From Pukyongiella litopenaei (GTDB lineage Bacteria; Pseudomonadota; Alphaproteobacteria; Rhodobacterales; Rhodobacteraceae), in assembly GCF_003008555.2 (NCBI RefSeq), contig NZ_CP027665.1, positions 806,001 through 870,000 of the forward strand: 64,000 bases of DNA, in the 5' to 3' direction. Both the position numbers and the translations under genes were made by a program. Positions 63,555-64,000 of this stretch are shown here, one piece after another (the first letter of the stretch is position 1; each line of letters begins with the position of its first letter). A model generated the notes under the pieces. That model was not told the origin of the DNA. It worked only from the letters and a program-made list of their open reading frames with translations, and did not search any database.

Positions 63555-63853
63555 TGCCCCGTCCGTTCACCCCCAAGGTTGTCACCGCAAGCGCGCTGAT
63601 CGAAGGCGACGTGATCTATCTGACCGCCGACGACACCTGGTCGCGCGACCTGTCCAGGGCCGAGATCATCACCGACGAGGCCCATGCCCAGCTGCGCCTG
63701 CTGCATGCCGAACGCCAGGCCAACGAACTCGTCGGCGCCTACCTGGCCGATGTCGCCCCCGGCGCGGGCGGCCCGCAGCCGACCCATTTCCGCGAGGATT
63801 TCCGCCGCCGGGGGCCCTCCAACTATCCCCATGGCAAGCAGGAGGCCGTCTGA
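63554..63853 (+). CDS. DUF2849 protein
   Basis: A 99-residue cytoplasmic protein starting MPRPFTPKVVTASALIEGDV, with TADDTWSRDLSRAEIITDEA, typical of DUF2849. It is regularly found between cobA and cysI in alphaproteobacterial sulfite/nitrite reduction clusters. Function is not known; a role in siroheme enzyme assembly is only a guess. One-base overlap with cobA and 1 bp before the next start. Confidence 0.9.
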   Translation: MPRPFTPKVVTASALIEGDVIYLTADDTWSRDLSRAEIITDEAHAQLRLLHAERQANELVGAYLADVAPGAGGPQPTHFREDFRRRGPSNYPHGKQEAV

Positions 63854-63854
63854 G

Positions 63855-64000
63855 ATGTATCGCTATTCCGAGTTCGACCGCGCCTTTCTGGCCGAACGCA
63901 ACCGCCAGTTCCGCGCCCAGGTCGCCCGCCGCATCGACGGCTCGCTGACCGAGGACGAATTCAAGCCGCTGCGGCTGATGAACGGTCTCTACCTGCAGCT
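63855..64000 (+). CDS. cysI: Sulfite/nitrite reductase, start of gene
   Basis: The first 48 codons of a siroheme-dependent reductase: MYRYSEFDRAFLAERNRQFR onward, then LTEDEFKPLRLMNGLYLQL, as in the alphaproteobacterial CysI/NirB-like family. The rest lies beyond the right edge. It follows DUF2849 by 1 bp in the cobA operon, which supplies its cofactor. Whether sulfite or nitrite is the main substrate cannot be told from this part. Confidence 0.85.
   Translation, partial: MYRYSEFDRAFLAERNRQFRAQVARRIDGSLTEDEFKPLRLMNGLYLQ

Overview
The window looks like an ordinary chromosomal segment of a high-GC alphaproteobacterium, most likely Rhodobacterales (Roseobacter group). Supporting signs are a SAM-II riboswitch in front of metZ, the ftsY-EamA-yciB order, the divergent xseA/purD pair, the hflK-hflC-DUF2065-degP run, the gor-rpiA pair, purA followed by a DUF2842 gene, a cobA-DUF2849-cysI assimilation cluster, and two TRAP transporter operons. 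I see no tRNA, rRNA, CRISPR array, prophage or insertion sequence. Genes are densely packed on both strands, with many 1-4 bp start/stop overlaps.

Layout. 0-5 kb: the 5' part of glyQ (cut by the window edge), a secreted trypsin-fold protein that has lost its whole catalytic triad, trkH, and a coupled pair of unknown proteins, one with a histone-H1-like Lys/Ala/Pro tail. 5-8 kb: folE2 and metZ, the latter behind a promoter, SAM-II riboswitch, leader ORF and intrinsic terminator. 8-13 kb: an alpha/beta hydrolase, then yciB, an EamA exporter, ftsY, a YhhN lysoplasmalogenase and a GNAT acetyltransferase. 13-20 kb: a fused NuoE-NuoF-type formate dehydrogenase beta subunit with no catalytic subunit beside it, a small secreted protein, xseA/purD, a cupin, a [2Fe-2S] ferredoxin and a Crp-family regulator. 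20-31 kb: a 428-bp stretch ending in a strong plus-strand terminator, then degP, DUF2065, hflC, hflK, gor, rpiA, sdaA, a second EamA exporter and thiamine pyrophosphokinase.

31-43 kb: DUF2842-purA, an acyl-CoA thioesterase, a leucine dehydrogenase-type enzyme, a marR-adaptor-RND pump operon, and a TRAP operon ending in an isocitrate-lyase-family gene. 43-55 kb: rpsD, ctpA, gpmI, a 58-residue zinc-finger protein, polA, a CDF metal exporter, qmcA-nfeD, two unknown envelope proteins, two Fe-S assembly proteins and tpiA. 55-64 kb: the second TRAP operon dctPQM with its two-component genes dctBD, an Lrp/AsnC regulator, and the start of the siroheme/sulfite-nitrite reductase cluster, cut by the right edge.

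The points most worth a second look are regulatory. The DctD-like regulator keeps its receiver and Fis-type DNA-binding domains but has lost the Walker A lysine and the GAFTGA loop needed to work with sigma-54. Two DctD-type palindromes lie just upstream of dctP, and I could not find a good sigma-54 promoter there. The metZ leader suggests that a SAM-II aptamer may control termination through translation of a leader ORF. Both TRAP operons carry a strong hairpin between the binding-protein gene and the membrane genes. No clearly new multi-gene system such as defence, secretion or biosynthesis is evident.
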